Origin: Streptomyces qaidamensis | GTDB lineage: Bacteria; Actinomycetota; Actinomycetes; Streptomycetales; Streptomycetaceae | Direction: 5' to 3' | Length of the DNA: 64,000 nt | Assembly: GCF_001611795.1 (NCBI RefSeq) | Contig: NZ_CP015098.1 | Coordinates: 8,804,001 to 8,868,000 of the forward strand | Notes under the pieces: generated by a model | The model's database searches: none | Seen by the model: only the letters and a program-made list of their open reading frames with translations | What the model was told of the DNA's origin: nothing | Program-made: the position numbers and the translations under genes | Shown: positions 17,159 through 26,280 of the stretch, in pieces | Numbering within the stretch: position 1 is the first letter of the stretch | Layout: each line of letters starts with the position of its first letter

Positions 17159-17332
17159 GTGGCTGGAGACCAGAAGGGCAAGGCGAAGGCCGAGCAGGCC
17201 AAGGGCAAGGCCAAGGAGACGATCGGCCGCGCGGTGGGCAACGAGCGGCTGGAGGCCGAAGGCCGGGCGGAGCAGTCGAAGGGTGACGCCCGACAGGCCA
17301 AGGAGAAGACGAAGGACGTCTTCAAGCACTGA
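17159..17332 (+). CDS. CsbD-family stress protein
   Basis: A 57-residue, highly charged protein: VAGDQKGKAKAEQAKGKAKE, then TIGRAVGNERLEAEGRAEQS and a lysine-rich end. This is the CsbD pattern (Gly-Lys-Ala/Glu repeats around TIGxAxGNxxLEAEG). CsbD proteins are induced by general stress (sigma-B type) and their biochemical role is unknown. GTG start with GGAGTGAG upstream; followed by a strong terminator. Confidence 0.88.
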   Translation: MAGDQKGKAKAEQAKGKAKETIGRAVGNERLEAEGRAEQSKGDARQAKEKTKDVFKH

Positions 17333-17356
17333 GTCGCTGGCACGAGAGAGATCATG

Positions 17357-17393
17357 TGGCCGTGCCGCGTCCCGTGGGGACGCGGCACGGCCA
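17357..17393. terminator. Strong hairpin terminator after csbD
   Basis: Perfect 17-bp stem (17357-17373 with 17377-17393) and a 3-nt loop GTG. It lies between csbD (+) and the end of the ABC transporter operon (-), so can serve both. Confidence 0.8.
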
Positions 17394-17425
17394 TGTTCCC
17401 ACCTGCATGAGCCAGGACCGGCCCG

Positions 17426-18418
17426 TCACGTCGCAGGGGTCTCCTCCAGGGGGAAGTGACAGGCGGCTCCGTGGAGCGGCGCACCGGGTGGCGGCGTGGG
17501 CACGGTCTCGGCGCACACGTCCCGCACCCGCGGACACCGCGTCCGGAACCGGCACCCGGAGGGCGGATCGGCCGGTGACGGGAGCTCACCGGTGAGCACG
17601 ATGCGCTGCCTTCGGCGCCCGCCGGCCACGGGGGAGGGCGCGGCGGACAGCAGCGCCTCGGTGTACGGATGGCGCGGACGCTCGTAGAGCTCCTCCGTGG
17701 GGCCCGACTCCACCATTTTGCCGAGGTACATCACGGCGACCCGGTCGGCCAGGTGCCGCACCACGGACAGGTCGTGCGAGATGAACACGTACGACAGGCC
17801 CAGCTCGTCCCGCAGGTCGCACAGGAGGTTGAGCACCTGTGCCTGCACCGACAGGTCCAGCGCGGAGACGGGCTCGTCGCAGACGATCACCTCGGGTTCC
17901 AGTGCCAGGGCCCGGGCGATCCCGATCCGCTGCCGCTGCCCGCCGGAGAACTCGTGCGGAAGGCGACGCGCGTCCGAGGCACGCAGGCCGACCATCTCCA
18001 GCAGCTCCGTCACGCGCGCCGCACGCCGCGACACGGGAACGAGGGACCGGTGGGTCAGCCAGGGCTCGCCGATGAGTTCCGCGGCGGTGAGGCGGGGGTT
18101 GAGCGAACCGAACGGATCCTGGAAGACCATCTGCACCTTGCGCCGCCAGGCCAGCAGTTCCGCGCCCGACAACGCGAAGGGGTCGGCGCCCCCGTACCGG
18201 ACGCTGCCCGCGTCGGGGCGCTCCAGCCGCAGCAGGACCCGGGCCAGCGTGGACTTGCCGCAGCCGGACTCACCGACGAGACCGAGGGTCTCCCCGCGGG
18301 CCAGGGTGAGGTCCACCCCGTCCAGTGCCCGTAGCCGCCTGCCGCCCCGCAGGGTCCGCCGGACGGCGAAGCTCTTGGCCAGACCGGTGGCCGCAAGCAG
18401 TGCCTCGTGCTCAGGCAT
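17426..18418 (-). CDS. ABC transporter ATP-binding protein, OppF/DppF type
   Basis: A 330-residue cytosolic ATPase. Walker A GESGCGKST near residue 49-57, Q-loop VFQDPFGSLNPR, signature FSGGQRQRIGIARAL, Walker B VIVCDEPVSALD, H-loop ISHDLS, and the C-terminal Opp/Dpp cysteine motif (CRFRTRCPRVRDVC) that marks oligopeptide-type ATPases and often carries an Fe-S cluster. Its ATG overlaps the stop of the upstream fused permease-ATPase gene by 8 bp. Last gene of the operon. Confidence 0.92.
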   Translation of the reverse strand: MPEHEALLAATGLAKSFAVRRTLRGGRRLRALDGVDLTLARGETLGLVGESGCGKSTLARVLLRLERPDAGSVRYGGADPFALSGAELLAWRRKVQMVFQDPFGSLNPRLTAAELIGEPWLTHRSLVPVSRRAARVTELLEMVGLRASDARRLPHEFSGGQRQRIGIARALALEPEVIVCDEPVSALDLSVQAQVLNLLCDLRDELGLSYVFISHDLSVVRHLADRVAVMYLGKMVESGPTEELYERPRHPYTEALLSAAPSPVAGGRRRQRIVLTGELPSPADPPSGCRFRTRCPRVRDVCAETVPTPPPGAPLHGAACHFPLEETPAT

Positions 18419-20369
18419 CGGCCAGTTCCTTCCCGAAGTGGCAGGCGGCGGCCCGGCCCGCTCCGGTGCCGGTCAGCGCAGGCCGGTGCGTGGCGCAGCG
18501 CTCCCGGGCCAGGGGGCAGCGGGTACGGAACGCGCAGCCCGCCGGGACGGCGCCCGGGTCCGGAGGGCCGCCGGGAATGGAACGCAGCCGGGCGCCCCGG
18601 TGCTGCTCGGCCGGGACCGACTCCAGCAAGCCCCGCGTGTAGGGGTGGTGAGGTCTGGCGAACACCTCCGCCACCGGCCCGGTCTCCACGACGGTGCCCG
18701 CGTACATGACGGCGACCCGGTCCGCGTGCTCGGCGGCGAGCCCGAGGTCGTGCGTGATCAGGACGAGCGCCGTGCGCTGCTCGCCGCGCAACTCGGCGAG
18801 GAGGTCCATGATCTGGGCCTGCACGGTGACGTCCAGAGCGGTCGTGGGCTCGTCGGCGATCAGAACCTTGGGCCGCAGGGCGACCGCCGTCGCGATCAGC
18901 AGACGTTGCCGCATGCCGCCGGAGAACTGGTGCGGATAGGCCGCCGCCCGGGAGCGGGCCTCGGGGATGCCCACGCGTTCCATCAGCTCCACCGCCCTGG
19001 CCCGCGCCGTCCGCCGGGACATGCCCTCGTGGATGCGGAACGGCTCGGCGAGCTGCGTGCCGACGGTGAGGACGGGGTTGAGCGCGCTGAGCGCGTCCTG
19101 GAAGACCATGGCCAGATGCGGGCCGGCCAGCCGCCGCCTGGCCCGCGGGCCGAGCCCGAGCAGGTCCACACCGTCGAGGCGCACCCGGCCGCCCGTCACC
19201 TCCGCGACCGGGTCGAGCAGCCCGGCTACGGCGTGCGCGGTCATGCTCTTGCCGCAGCCCGACTCGCCGAGCAGCGCGAGCGTCTCGCCCGACCGCACGG
19301 TGAAGCCGACCCCGCGGACCACGTGGACGGGCCCGGCCGGGGTGTGGACGTCGACGGACAGGTCCTCGACGGCCAGGACGGCCGCGTTCGACGGGCGGGT
19401 GCCGCTCCCCGCCGCCGAACGCTCCCGCTCGCGACGCGGCCTCCTCCCGGCCGTCCGTCCGAGCGCCTCCCGCCACCGCTGCCCCGGATCGGCCGTCAGC
19501 CGAGCCCACGAGGCGAGAACGGTCGCGGACACGGTCGTGACGACGATGGCGAGCCCCGGGAAGAACGCGATCCACCACGCGCTCTGCAACTCCTGCCGCC
19601 CCTGCGCCACCATCAACCCCCAGGAGACATCCGGCGGTTGGATGCCGATGCCCAGGAAGCTGAGCGATGACTCGGCCAGCATCACGAAACAGAAGTCGAG
19701 CGCGGCGACGGTGAGCAGCGTGGGCAGCACACTCGGTGCGACATGCCGCCGGACGGCAGCCCAGCTGCCCGTGCCGAACGTACGGGCCGCGTCCATGAAC
19801 AGCCGCCCGCGCAGCTCCGCCGCCTCGGCCCGGGCGGTCCGCAGGTAGACCGGGATGCGGGCCACGGCCAGGACCAGCACGAGGCTCGCGGCACTCGGTG
19901 AGAAGACGTACAGCACGACCACGGCCAGCAGCAGGGAGGGGAAGCTGAGGATCACGTCGGCCACGCGCAGCGACACGCTCTCGCGCCGACCGCCGTGGTA
20001 TCCGGCCCACATGCCCCACACCGAGCCGACGGCGAGGGAGCACAGGACGGCGGGCACCGCCACGGCCAGGGTGGTCCCGGCCGCGGTCAGCAGCCGCGCG
20101 GCGACGGGGCGGCCGAGGGAGTCACTGCCGAGGACGAAGGCCCAGCCGTGGTCGAGACGGAAGGGAGGCCGGTCCGGAGCGCGCAGGTTCTGACGGGTCG
20201 CCAGGTCCGCGGCCAGAAGCGGCCCCAGGACGGCGCACAGCGCCACCAGGACCAGCACCAGGGCGGCCGCGCAGGCGAACCGGTCCCGGAGCAGCAAGGC
20301 GAACCACCGCCGCCGTACGGCCGGACCGCCGGCCTCGGATGTGTCGAGCATGTCCCGTCCTTGGCTCAT
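18411..20369 (-). CDS. Fused ABC permease (OppC type) and ATP-binding protein (OppD type)
   Basis: A 652-residue fusion. Residues about 1-295 form a BPD_transp permease with an N-terminal OppC_N segment, about six TM helices and the EAA-loop region (AARTFGTGSWAAVRRHVAPS). Residues about 325-650 form an ATPase: Walker A GESGCGKSMT, Q-loop VFQDALSALNPV, signature FSGGMRQRLLIATA, Walker B VLIADEPTTALD, and the C-terminal CAFRTRCPLARERC Opp motif. The fusion is known among actinobacterial Opp-like systems. It overlaps the oppB-type gene by 4 bp (ATGA) and the oppF-type gene by 8 bp, so it is translationally coupled. Confidence 0.92.
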   Translation of the reverse strand: MSQGRDMLDTSEAGGPAVRRRWFALLLRDRFACAAALVLVLVALCAVLGPLLAADLATRQNLRAPDRPPFRLDHGWAFVLGSDSLGRPVAARLLTAAGTTLAVAVPAVLCSLAVGSVWGMWAGYHGGRRESVSLRVADVILSFPSLLLAVVVLYVFSPSAASLVLVLAVARIPVYLRTARAEAAELRGRLFMDAARTFGTGSWAAVRRHVAPSVLPTLLTVAALDFCFVMLAESSLSFLGIGIQPPDVSWGLMVAQGRQELQSAWWIAFFPGLAIVVTTVSATVLASWARLTADPGQRWREALGRTAGRRPRRERERSAAGSGTRPSNAAVLAVEDLSVDVHTPAGPVHVVRGVGFTVRSGETLALLGESGCGKSMTAHAVAGLLDPVAEVTGGRVRLDGVDLLGLGPRARRRLAGPHLAMVFQDALSALNPVLTVGTQLAEPFRIHEGMSRRTARARAVELMERVGIPEARSRAAAYPHQFSGGMRQRLLIATAVALRPKVLIADEPTTALDVTVQAQIMDLLAELRGEQRTALVLITHDLGLAAEHADRVAVMYAGTVVETGPVAEVFARPHHPYTRGLLESVPAEQHRGARLRSIPGGPPDPGAVPAGCAFRTRCPLARERCATHRPALTGTGAGRAAACHFGKELADA

Positions 20370-21292
20370 GCCGCCGCCCGCTGCCGTACCCGCGGATCCA
20401 GGAGCGCGTGGAGAAGGTCCACCAGGATGTTGAGGGCGAAGATCGCCAGTGCCGTCAGGAGCACCGCCGCCTGCAGGACCGCGAAGTCGCGCTGCAGCAC
20501 CGAGTCGATCATGAGCTTGCCGATCCCGGGCCAGCCGAAGATCGTCTCGACGACCACGGCCCCGTTGACCAGCCCCACGGCCAGGTCGCCCGCAACGGTG
20601 AGGGCCGGTGCCGCGGCGTTCCTCAGCGCGTGCCCGAAGACCACACGCGGTTCGGAGGCCCCCTTGCCGCGCGCCACCTTCACGTACGGGGCGGACAGCG
20701 CGGAGACCATGGCGCCCCGCACCACGTGCACCAGCACGCCGAACGGACGGATGAGCAGCGTCGCCACGGGCAGCACCCAGGCCGCCGCGCCGCTGGTGCC
20801 GGAGGTGGGCAGCCAGCCCAGGGTGACCGCGAAGACCAGCACGCCCATGATGGCGATCCAGAAGTCGGGGACGCTCGCGGCCGTGGACGACAGGAAGCTC
20901 GCGATCCGGTCGGTCGCCGAGTTCGGCCGGTAGGCAGCCAGGCTGCCGATGACCACAGCGCCCAGGATGGCGAGCAGCATCGTCCAGCCGGCCAGTTGCA
21001 GCGTCGCGGGGAAGGCGCGCAGGACGGCCTCGCCGGCCGGCTGGGCGGTGCGCAGCGACTCGCCGAAGTCGAGGTGCGCGACCTGGGCGAGATAGTCGCC
21101 GAACTGGGTGATCAGCGGTTCGTCCAGGCCGTTGCGGGCGGCGAACTCGGCGCGCATCTCGGGCGTCGCGCTCAGCGGCAGGTACAGGTTGGCGGGGTCT
21201 CCGGTGAGGCGGGCCAGGAAGAACACGCCGAGGACCACGACCAGCAGCGGGATGACGCTGGAGACGGCGCGGTGGCGTAACAGGGTCAGCAT
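20366..21292 (-). CDS. ABC transporter permease, OppB/DppB type
   Basis: A 308-residue inner-membrane permease with an N-terminal TM (SSVIPLLVVVLGVFFLARLT), the long OppB periplasmic segment with GLDEPLITQF, five more TM helices and the coupling loop (PYVKVARGKGASEPRVVFGHALRNA). Pairs with the permease half of the downstream fusion. Ten bp after the binding-protein gene. Confidence 0.92.
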   Translation of the reverse strand: MLTLLRHRAVSSVIPLLVVVLGVFFLARLTGDPANLYLPLSATPEMRAEFAARNGLDEPLITQFGDYLAQVAHLDFGESLRTAQPAGEAVLRAFPATLQLAGWTMLLAILGAVVIGSLAAYRPNSATDRIASFLSSTAASVPDFWIAIMGVLVFAVTLGWLPTSGTSGAAAWVLPVATLLIRPFGVLVHVVRGAMVSALSAPYVKVARGKGASEPRVVFGHALRNAAAPALTVAGDLAVGLVNGAVVVETIFGWPGIGKLMIDSVLQRDFAVLQAAVLLTALAIFALNILVDLLHALLDPRVRQRAAA

Positions 21293-21302
21293 GGGTCCTC
21301 CC

Positions 21303-22844
21303 TCAGTCCGCGCGTCGCATGTCGGCGAGTCGCATCTCGTCGTTGGTGGCCGAGTCGGGCTTGTAGCGGACCTTGGGGGAGAGGGCCAGCAGGCCGGTCA
21401 TGTTGGCCATCACGGCATCCCGTACGACCTCGTCGTTCTGGTAGGCGAACGCGTCGGCGAACGCACGCTGTCGTGTGGCGCCCGAGGCGAGCTGGGCCCT
21501 GTCGATGCGCGCGTCGAGCTCGGCGGTGCCGTAGCTGCTCTGGGCGCCCTGGCTGCCGTAGATCTGGCCCAGCGTGAACGCGGCGTCCCCGGCCTGGTTG
21601 CCGTGCTGGGCCTGGAGCAGGGTGGGGCCGGTGTCACCGGTGGGGAAGGGGCGCAGCAGGTACTCCAGCCACGCGTTGACGTCGAGCATCTTGATCCTGG
21701 CCTTCAGCCCGGCCTTGAGCAGACCGTCCTGGACGACTTCCATGGCCTCGGCGGCCTTCGGGTAGATGCCGTTGCGGCCGATGATGGTGAGGGTGGTGTC
21801 GGTCCGTACCCCGTCGGCGCGGGCCTCGGCGACGAGCCGCCGGGCGCGTTCCGGGTCGTACGGCCAGGGCGCTATGCGCGGGTTGTAGCCGGTGACGCCC
21901 CGGGAGACGAGCTGCCCGCTGGGCCGGCCGGCGAAGACGGCCGTCGTCAACCCCTCGCGGTCGATGGCGTAGTTGACGGCCCGACGGACCCGGATGTCGT
22001 CCAGCGGTGGCTTGGTGGCGTCGATCCGCAGGTACGAGACCTCGTTGGTGGCGAACTCGACCGCCCGGTCACCCGCCCCGTCCTCGGGGGCGAGCCCGAT
22101 GGCGACGTCCGCCTCGTTGTTCGTCACCATGGCCGCGCGCACACTGCCCTCGGCGCGCCAGACATAGGTGGCCGCGGAGAAGTCGGGGGTCTTGCCCCAG
22201 TAGCCGGGGAAGCGCTTCAGCCGCAGGTAGCGGCCCTGGTTCCACTCGTCGATCCGGTAGGGCCCCGTGCCGACCGGCTCGCGCACGCGGGAGTCGGGGT
22301 CGGTGCCCACCGGCACGATCTCGACGAACGACAGGCGCAGCGGCAGGATCGGGTCGGGCTTCGAGGTGGTGACCCGGAGGGTGGTGTCGTCGACGGGCGT
22401 GGCCGTGAGCTCGCTGTCGGCGAAGATGTAGCCGTCGACGTTGCAGTCGATGGCCGAGTCCGTGGCGCGCTCGACCGAGAACGCCGCCGCGGCCGCTGTG
22501 AACGGCGAGCCGTCGTGGAAGGTGACCCCTCTGCGGAGGGTGAAGTTCCACGAAGTGGCCGACGTACGGGTCCACTTGGTGGCGAGAGCGGGTTCGAGGT
22601 CTCCGGTCGACGGTTCGCGCTCGGTGAGGGCCTCCGTGATGTTGGCCCGTGTCACCCTGCCGGTCGCCGTCAGTGAGGCGTCGCAGGGGTCGAGGGTGGG
22701 CGGTTCCTCGGGAAGGACGATGCGCAGGGTGCCCGGGCCGCCGCCGACGGGATCGGCACCCGCCACCGAACAGCCGGAGGCGGCGAGCAGGACGACGAGG
22801 GACGTGACGATCGGACGACTGCGGGACAAGCCTGGGCCGGGCAC
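21303..22844 (-). CDS. Extracellular solute-binding lipoprotein, family 5
   Basis: A 513-residue lipoprotein: signal peptide with lipobox LLAASGC (Cys about residue 25) and the SBP_bac_5 fold (LRIVLPEEPPTLDPCDASLT, WNFTLRRGVTFHDGSPFTAA, VGTGPYRIDEW, IRVRRAVNYAIDREGL). Binds peptides, glycosides or similar ligands and delivers them to the importer. The GTG at 22844 is chosen for GCGGAGGAACC before it; an earlier in-frame GTG (22871) lacks one. First gene of a four-gene operon and divergent from a GH30 glycosidase, so a glycan fragment is a possible ligand. Confidence 0.92.
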   Translation of the reverse strand: MPGPGLSRSRPIVTSLVVLLAASGCSVAGADPVGGGPGTLRIVLPEEPPTLDPCDASLTATGRVTRANITEALTEREPSTGDLEPALATKWTRTSATSWNFTLRRGVTFHDGSPFTAAAAAFSVERATDSAIDCNVDGYIFADSELTATPVDDTTLRVTTSKPDPILPLRLSFVEIVPVGTDPDSRVREPVGTGPYRIDEWNQGRYLRLKRFPGYWGKTPDFSAATYVWRAEGSVRAAMVTNNEADVAIGLAPEDGAGDRAVEFATNEVSYLRIDATKPPLDDIRVRRAVNYAIDREGLTTAVFAGRPSGQLVSRGVTGYNPRIAPWPYDPERARRLVAEARADGVRTDTTLTIIGRNGIYPKAAEAMEVVQDGLLKAGLKARIKMLDVNAWLEYLLRPFPTGDTGPTLLQAQHGNQAGDAAFTLGQIYGSQGAQSSYGTAELDARIDRAQLASGATRQRAFADAFAYQNDEVVRDAVMANMTGLLALSPKVRYKPDSATNDEMRLADMRRAD

Positions 22845-22929
22845 GGTTCCTCCGCGTTCACTCGCGTGCACAACAGAGAACGTTGTTTAGATATGTGGAC
22901 GATCATTATTGAGGGGCCCGGCCTGAACG

Positions 22930-22975
22930 CGTCAAGAGGTGTGCGCCGGTTCTCAACTCGCCTCAGCTCTTGACG
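22930..22975. promoter_or_regulatory. Symmetric divergent promoter of the ABC operon and GH30 gene
   Basis: Perfect 9-bp inverted repeat CGTCAAGAG (22930-22938) and CTCTTGACG (22967-22975). Each arm contains TTGACG facing outward. Rightward: TTGACG (22970-22975), 17 bp, AAACAT (22993-22998), 52 bp before the GH30 ATG. Leftward: TTGACG (complement of 22930-22935), then TCAATA (complement of 22907-22912) after 17 bp. The -35 hexamers are thus embedded in the same dyad. Confidence 0.55.
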
Positions 22976-23049
22976 TGTTGATTGCCGTCCTAAAACATTC
23001 GGGAAACTCGATTGATTCTGCGCGGTTCTGTTCGCTCTGAAGGGAATCC

Positions 23050-26000
23050 ATGTCCAGCAGACGTCGCCTCGCCCGGACGGCACTGGCGATCACCGTCCCC
23101 CTGGCGCTCGGTGCGGGCCTCATGGCCCTGCCTCCCGCCGCCGCCGCTGCCGCCGACCCGCCCGCGAGTGCGGTCACGGTAAGCATCGACCCGTCCTACC
23201 GGCAGCAGGAGTTCGAAGGGTGGGGGACGAGCCTCGTCTGGTTCGCCAACATCACAGGCCGCTACCCCGAACCCATCCGGCAGAAGCTCGCCGACATGCT
23301 GTTCGGCGAGGACGGACTCCGCCTGAACATCGCGCGCTACAACATCGGCGGCGGCAACGCCCCCGACGTCCGCAAGGACTACATGAAGACCGGCGCGACG
23401 ATGGACGGCTTCTGGAAGGCGCCCGAGGGCACCACCAGGGCGGACACCGACTGGTGGAACCCCGACGACCCGGGGCACTGGGACTGGTCCGCCGACCCCG
23501 GCCAGCGCTGGTGGGTGGACCGCGTCAAGAGCAAGGTGACGAAGTGGGAGGCCTTCAGCAACTCACCGCCCTGGTTCCAGACCGTCAGCGGCTACGTCTC
23601 GGGCGGCTTCGACGCGAACACCGACCAGATACGGGCGGACCGCGTCGACGACTTCGCCACCTACCTGGTCGAAGTCACCGACCAGTTGGAGAAGAAGCAC
23701 CGCATCCGGTTCGACACCATCGCCCCGCTCAACGAGCCCAACACCAACTACTGGGGCACCCAGATCGGCCCCGACGGGCAGCCCACCGGTGGCCGCCAGG
23801 AGGGCGCGCACGCCGGCCCGGAACTCCAGCAGAAGGTCGTACTGGCCCTGCAACGCGCACTGGAGAAGGCGAGAACCCGCGCCACGATCTCCGCGATGGA
23901 CGAGACGAACCCCAGCACCTTCGTCCGCAACTGGAACGCCTACGACAGCACCGCCCGGGCCGCCGTCGACCAGCTCAACGTGCACACCTACGGCACCGGC
24001 ATGCGCACCAGCGCCCGCGACAGCGCCAAGGCCGCGGACAAGCCGTTCTGGATGAGCGAGGTCGAGGGCACCTGGGGGACCGGCACCGACTTCACCGGCA
24101 TGGAACCGGGACTCGGCATCGCCACCCGGGTCATCGAGGACATGCGTGAACTGGAGCCGTCCGCCTGGGTGTTGTGGCAGCCGGTCGAGGACTCCATCCC
24201 GCAGGCGCAGGCCGGCAAGAACTGGGGCAGCATCCACATCCCGTTCAACTGCACGGCCAAGGACACCCTGGAGACCTGCCCGGTCAAGGCCAACACCAAG
24301 TACCACACCCTGCGCAACTTCACCCACCACATCCGCCCCGGCGACCACTTCGTCAAGTCCGACGACCCCTCCAGCGTCGCCGCCGTACGCAAGTCCGGCC
24401 GCGGAGCGACGGTGGTCCACGTCAACAACGGCACGGCCCCGCGCGCGGTGACCGTGGACCTCTCGAAGTTCCGGCGGGTCGCCCCCGGCGCCACCGTGAC
24501 CCCCGTGGTGACCAGCGCCGACGGTGCGCTCGTCCGCGGCACGTCCGTCAAGGTGAAGAACGACGCGGCCACCGTGACCGTCCCGGCCAAGTCGGTCACG
24601 ACCCTCCTCGTCGACGGCGTGTCCGGTACCGCCGCCGACGCCGGGCTCGTCCAGCCCGGCCATGTCTACCGCCTCCAGGGCACCCAGAGCGGCAAGTCCC
24701 TTGCACCGTCCCCCGACGGCGACGGCGTCGTCGTCCGCACGGCCGACCCGGCCGCCGAGTCCCAGCTGTGGCGGGTGAAGCGGCTGACCCGCGGCGAGGG
24801 CAACCGTGAACGCTACGCCCTCGTCAACGCCGCGAACGGCAGGCGCCTGGCCGTCCGCGACGACGAGGCCGTACTCGAAGACGGGGCCACACCGGCCGCA
24901 CAGTGGATCACGTCCACCACCGGCGACGGCACCTGGACCTTCGTCAACGCCGCGACGGGCCGCCTCCTCGACGTCGTCGGGCAGTCGACCGCGGACGGCG
25001 CCCGCGTCTCGGCCCACCTCCCGACCTCGGGCGCGAACCAGCGCTGGGCAGTGACCGACGAGACGGTGCTCCGTACACGGCCGGCGACGGCGTTCACCGT
25101 GCCCGGGCGCGCCCCCGAACTGCCCGGGACCGTGACACCCGTCTTCCGTGACGGTGCCCGGGGCGCACTCCCCGTGCGGTGGGCGCTGCCCTCCGACGCA
25201 CGCTGGCGCAAGCCCGGAACGGTACGCGTCGAGGGCCGGGCCACCGACGCCCTCGGCCGGACCGTCGCGGCCGAAGCGGTGGTCACCGTGGACACCATCG
25301 CCTCCACCCTCCCGGCCCGCGCCAAGGCCTTCACCGGCGGACGGCCCTCCCTGCCCGCCACGGTGACCGGCGTGGGACGGCACGGCGGCACCGCCGAACT
25401 CCCGGTCACCTGGGAGCCCGCATCCGAAGGCGCCTTCGACGACACCGGCGTGGTGACCCTGCGCGGCACGGCCCGGGTCCCGGGCGGGGACACGGCCGCC
25501 GCGACCGTACGCGTCCAGGTCACCGCACCCCGGGAGACCGACGCCGGGGGCGAGAAGGGCGTGACGGTCGGCGCCACCTACACCGAGAGCGGCTACTCCG
25601 CGGAGGGCCTGCGCAACGGCACCACGTCCGAGAAGGCATGGTCGAACTGGAAGTCCGGCACGAAGAACCCTGCGGACACCATCACCTTCACGCTGCCGGA
25701 AGCCCGCGATGTGAGCCGGGTCGTGACCCACTTCCACCGTGACGGCGCCAACGTCAGCTTCGCGGAGTCCCTCAAGGTGCAGGTGCGGGGCTCCGACGGC
25801 ACCTGGTCCGACGCGAGCGGCCAGGTCGCCGTCGGCACCGAGGGGACGCCCGTGGCCGACGTGCCGGTGCGCGCGGCCGGCCCGGCGACGGGCGTGCGCG
25901 TGGTGATGACGGCCCGCCCGGGCGGCTACATCACCCTCGGCGAGATCGAGGTCCTCGCGAAGGCGCCGGGCGCTTCCACCGACGCCGCGGCCGCGTCGAT

Positions 26001-26229
26001 CGCGGTGGACGGCAAGACCCTCAGCGGCTTCGAGCCGGACCGGGCGAGCTACCGGGTGGCGGTCGACCGCCCGGACCGCGCCGAGATCACCGCCACACCG
26101 CGTGACCCCTACGCGAAGGTGACGGTCCGGAGGGACACGGCCGGGGGCAGGACGGTCCACACCGTGACCGTGACCGGCGAGGACGGCTCACAGACACGGG
26201 AGTACCGGATCGAGCTCACCCGCCGCTGA
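23050..26229 (+). CDS. Secreted GH30 endo-glycosidase with accessory domains (beta-1,6-galactanase-like)
   Basis: A 1059-residue secreted enzyme. Signal peptide 1-36 (cleavage near AAAADP), GH30 catalytic barrel and beta side domain about 40-530, with acid/base Glu229 in APLNEPNTNYWG and nucleophile Glu337 in WMSEVEGTWG. A ricin-type beta-trefoil (CBM13-like) spans about 535-675; two bacterial Ig-like group-4 modules (FTVPGRAPELPGTVTPVF and a second at about 760-835) follow; then an F5/8-type CBM32-like domain about 840-975 and a C-terminal cadherin-like beta-sandwich (DGKTLSGFEPDRASYRVAV). The catalytic domain resembles actinobacterial endo-beta-1,6-galactanases acting on arabinogalactan; substrate is inference. 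ATG has GAAGGGAATCC. Confidence 0.85.
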   Translation: MSSRRRLARTALAITVPLALGAGLMALPPAAAAAADPPASAVTVSIDPSYRQQEFEGWGTSLVWFANITGRYPEPIRQKLADMLFGEDGLRLNIARYNIGGGNAPDVRKDYMKTGATMDGFWKAPEGTTRADTDWWNPDDPGHWDWSADPGQRWWVDRVKSKVTKWEAFSNSPPWFQTVSGYVSGGFDANTDQIRADRVDDFATYLVEVTDQLEKKHRIRFDTIAPLNEPNTNYWGTQIGPDGQPTGGRQEGAHAGPELQQKVVLALQRALEKARTRATISAMDETNPSTFVRNWNAYDSTARAAVDQLNVHTYGTGMRTSARDSAKAADKPFWMSEVEGTWGTGTDFTGMEPGLGIATRVIEDMRELEPSAWVLWQPVEDSIPQAQAGKNWGSIHIPFNCTAKDTLETCPVKANTKYHTLRNFTHHIRPGDHFVKSDDPSSVAAVRKSGRGATVVHVNNGTAPRAVTVDLSKFRRVAPGATVTPVVTSADGALVRGTSVKVKNDAATVTVPAKSVTTLLVDGVSGTAADAGLVQPGHVYRLQGTQSGKSLAPSPDGDGVVVRTADPAAESQLWRVKRLTRGEGNRERYALVNAANGRRLAVRDDEAVLEDGATPAAQWITSTTGDGTWTFVNAATGRLLDVVGQSTADGARVSAHLPTSGANQRWAVTDETVLRTRPATAFTVPGRAPELPGTVTPVFRDGARGALPVRWALPSDARWRKPGTVRVEGRATDALGRTVAAEAVVTVDTIASTLPARAKAFTGGRPSLPATVTGVGRHGGTAELPVTWEPASEGAFDDTGVVTLRGTARVPGGDTAAATVRVQVTAPRETDAGGEKGVTVGATYTESGYSAEGLRNGTTSEKAWSNWKSGTKNPADTITFTLPEARDVSRVVTHFHRDGANVSFAESLKVQVRGSDGTWSDASGQVAVGTEGTPVADVPVRAAGPATGVRVVMTARPGGYITLGEIEVLAKAPGASTDAAAASIAVDGKTLSGFEPDRASYRVAVDRPDRAEITATPRDPYAKVTVRRDTAGGRTVHTVTVTGEDGSQTREYRIELTRR

Positions 26230-26233
26230 ACAC

Positions 26234-26271
26234 ACGGAAAGCGCGGGGCCCGCACGCCCCGCGCTTTCCGT
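26234..26271. terminator. Bidirectional terminator between GH30 and GAPDH genes
   Basis: Perfect 16-bp stem (26234-26249 with 26256-26271), 6-nt loop, in the 51-bp gap between two convergent genes. Confidence 0.85.
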
Positions 26272-26280
26272 CTTCCGGGA

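Noticed and set aside
23563..26160. 865-codon open frame antisense to the GH30 gene
   Set aside because: High-G+C antisense shadow: no domain pattern, and third-position bias belongs to the forward frame with catalytic motifs.
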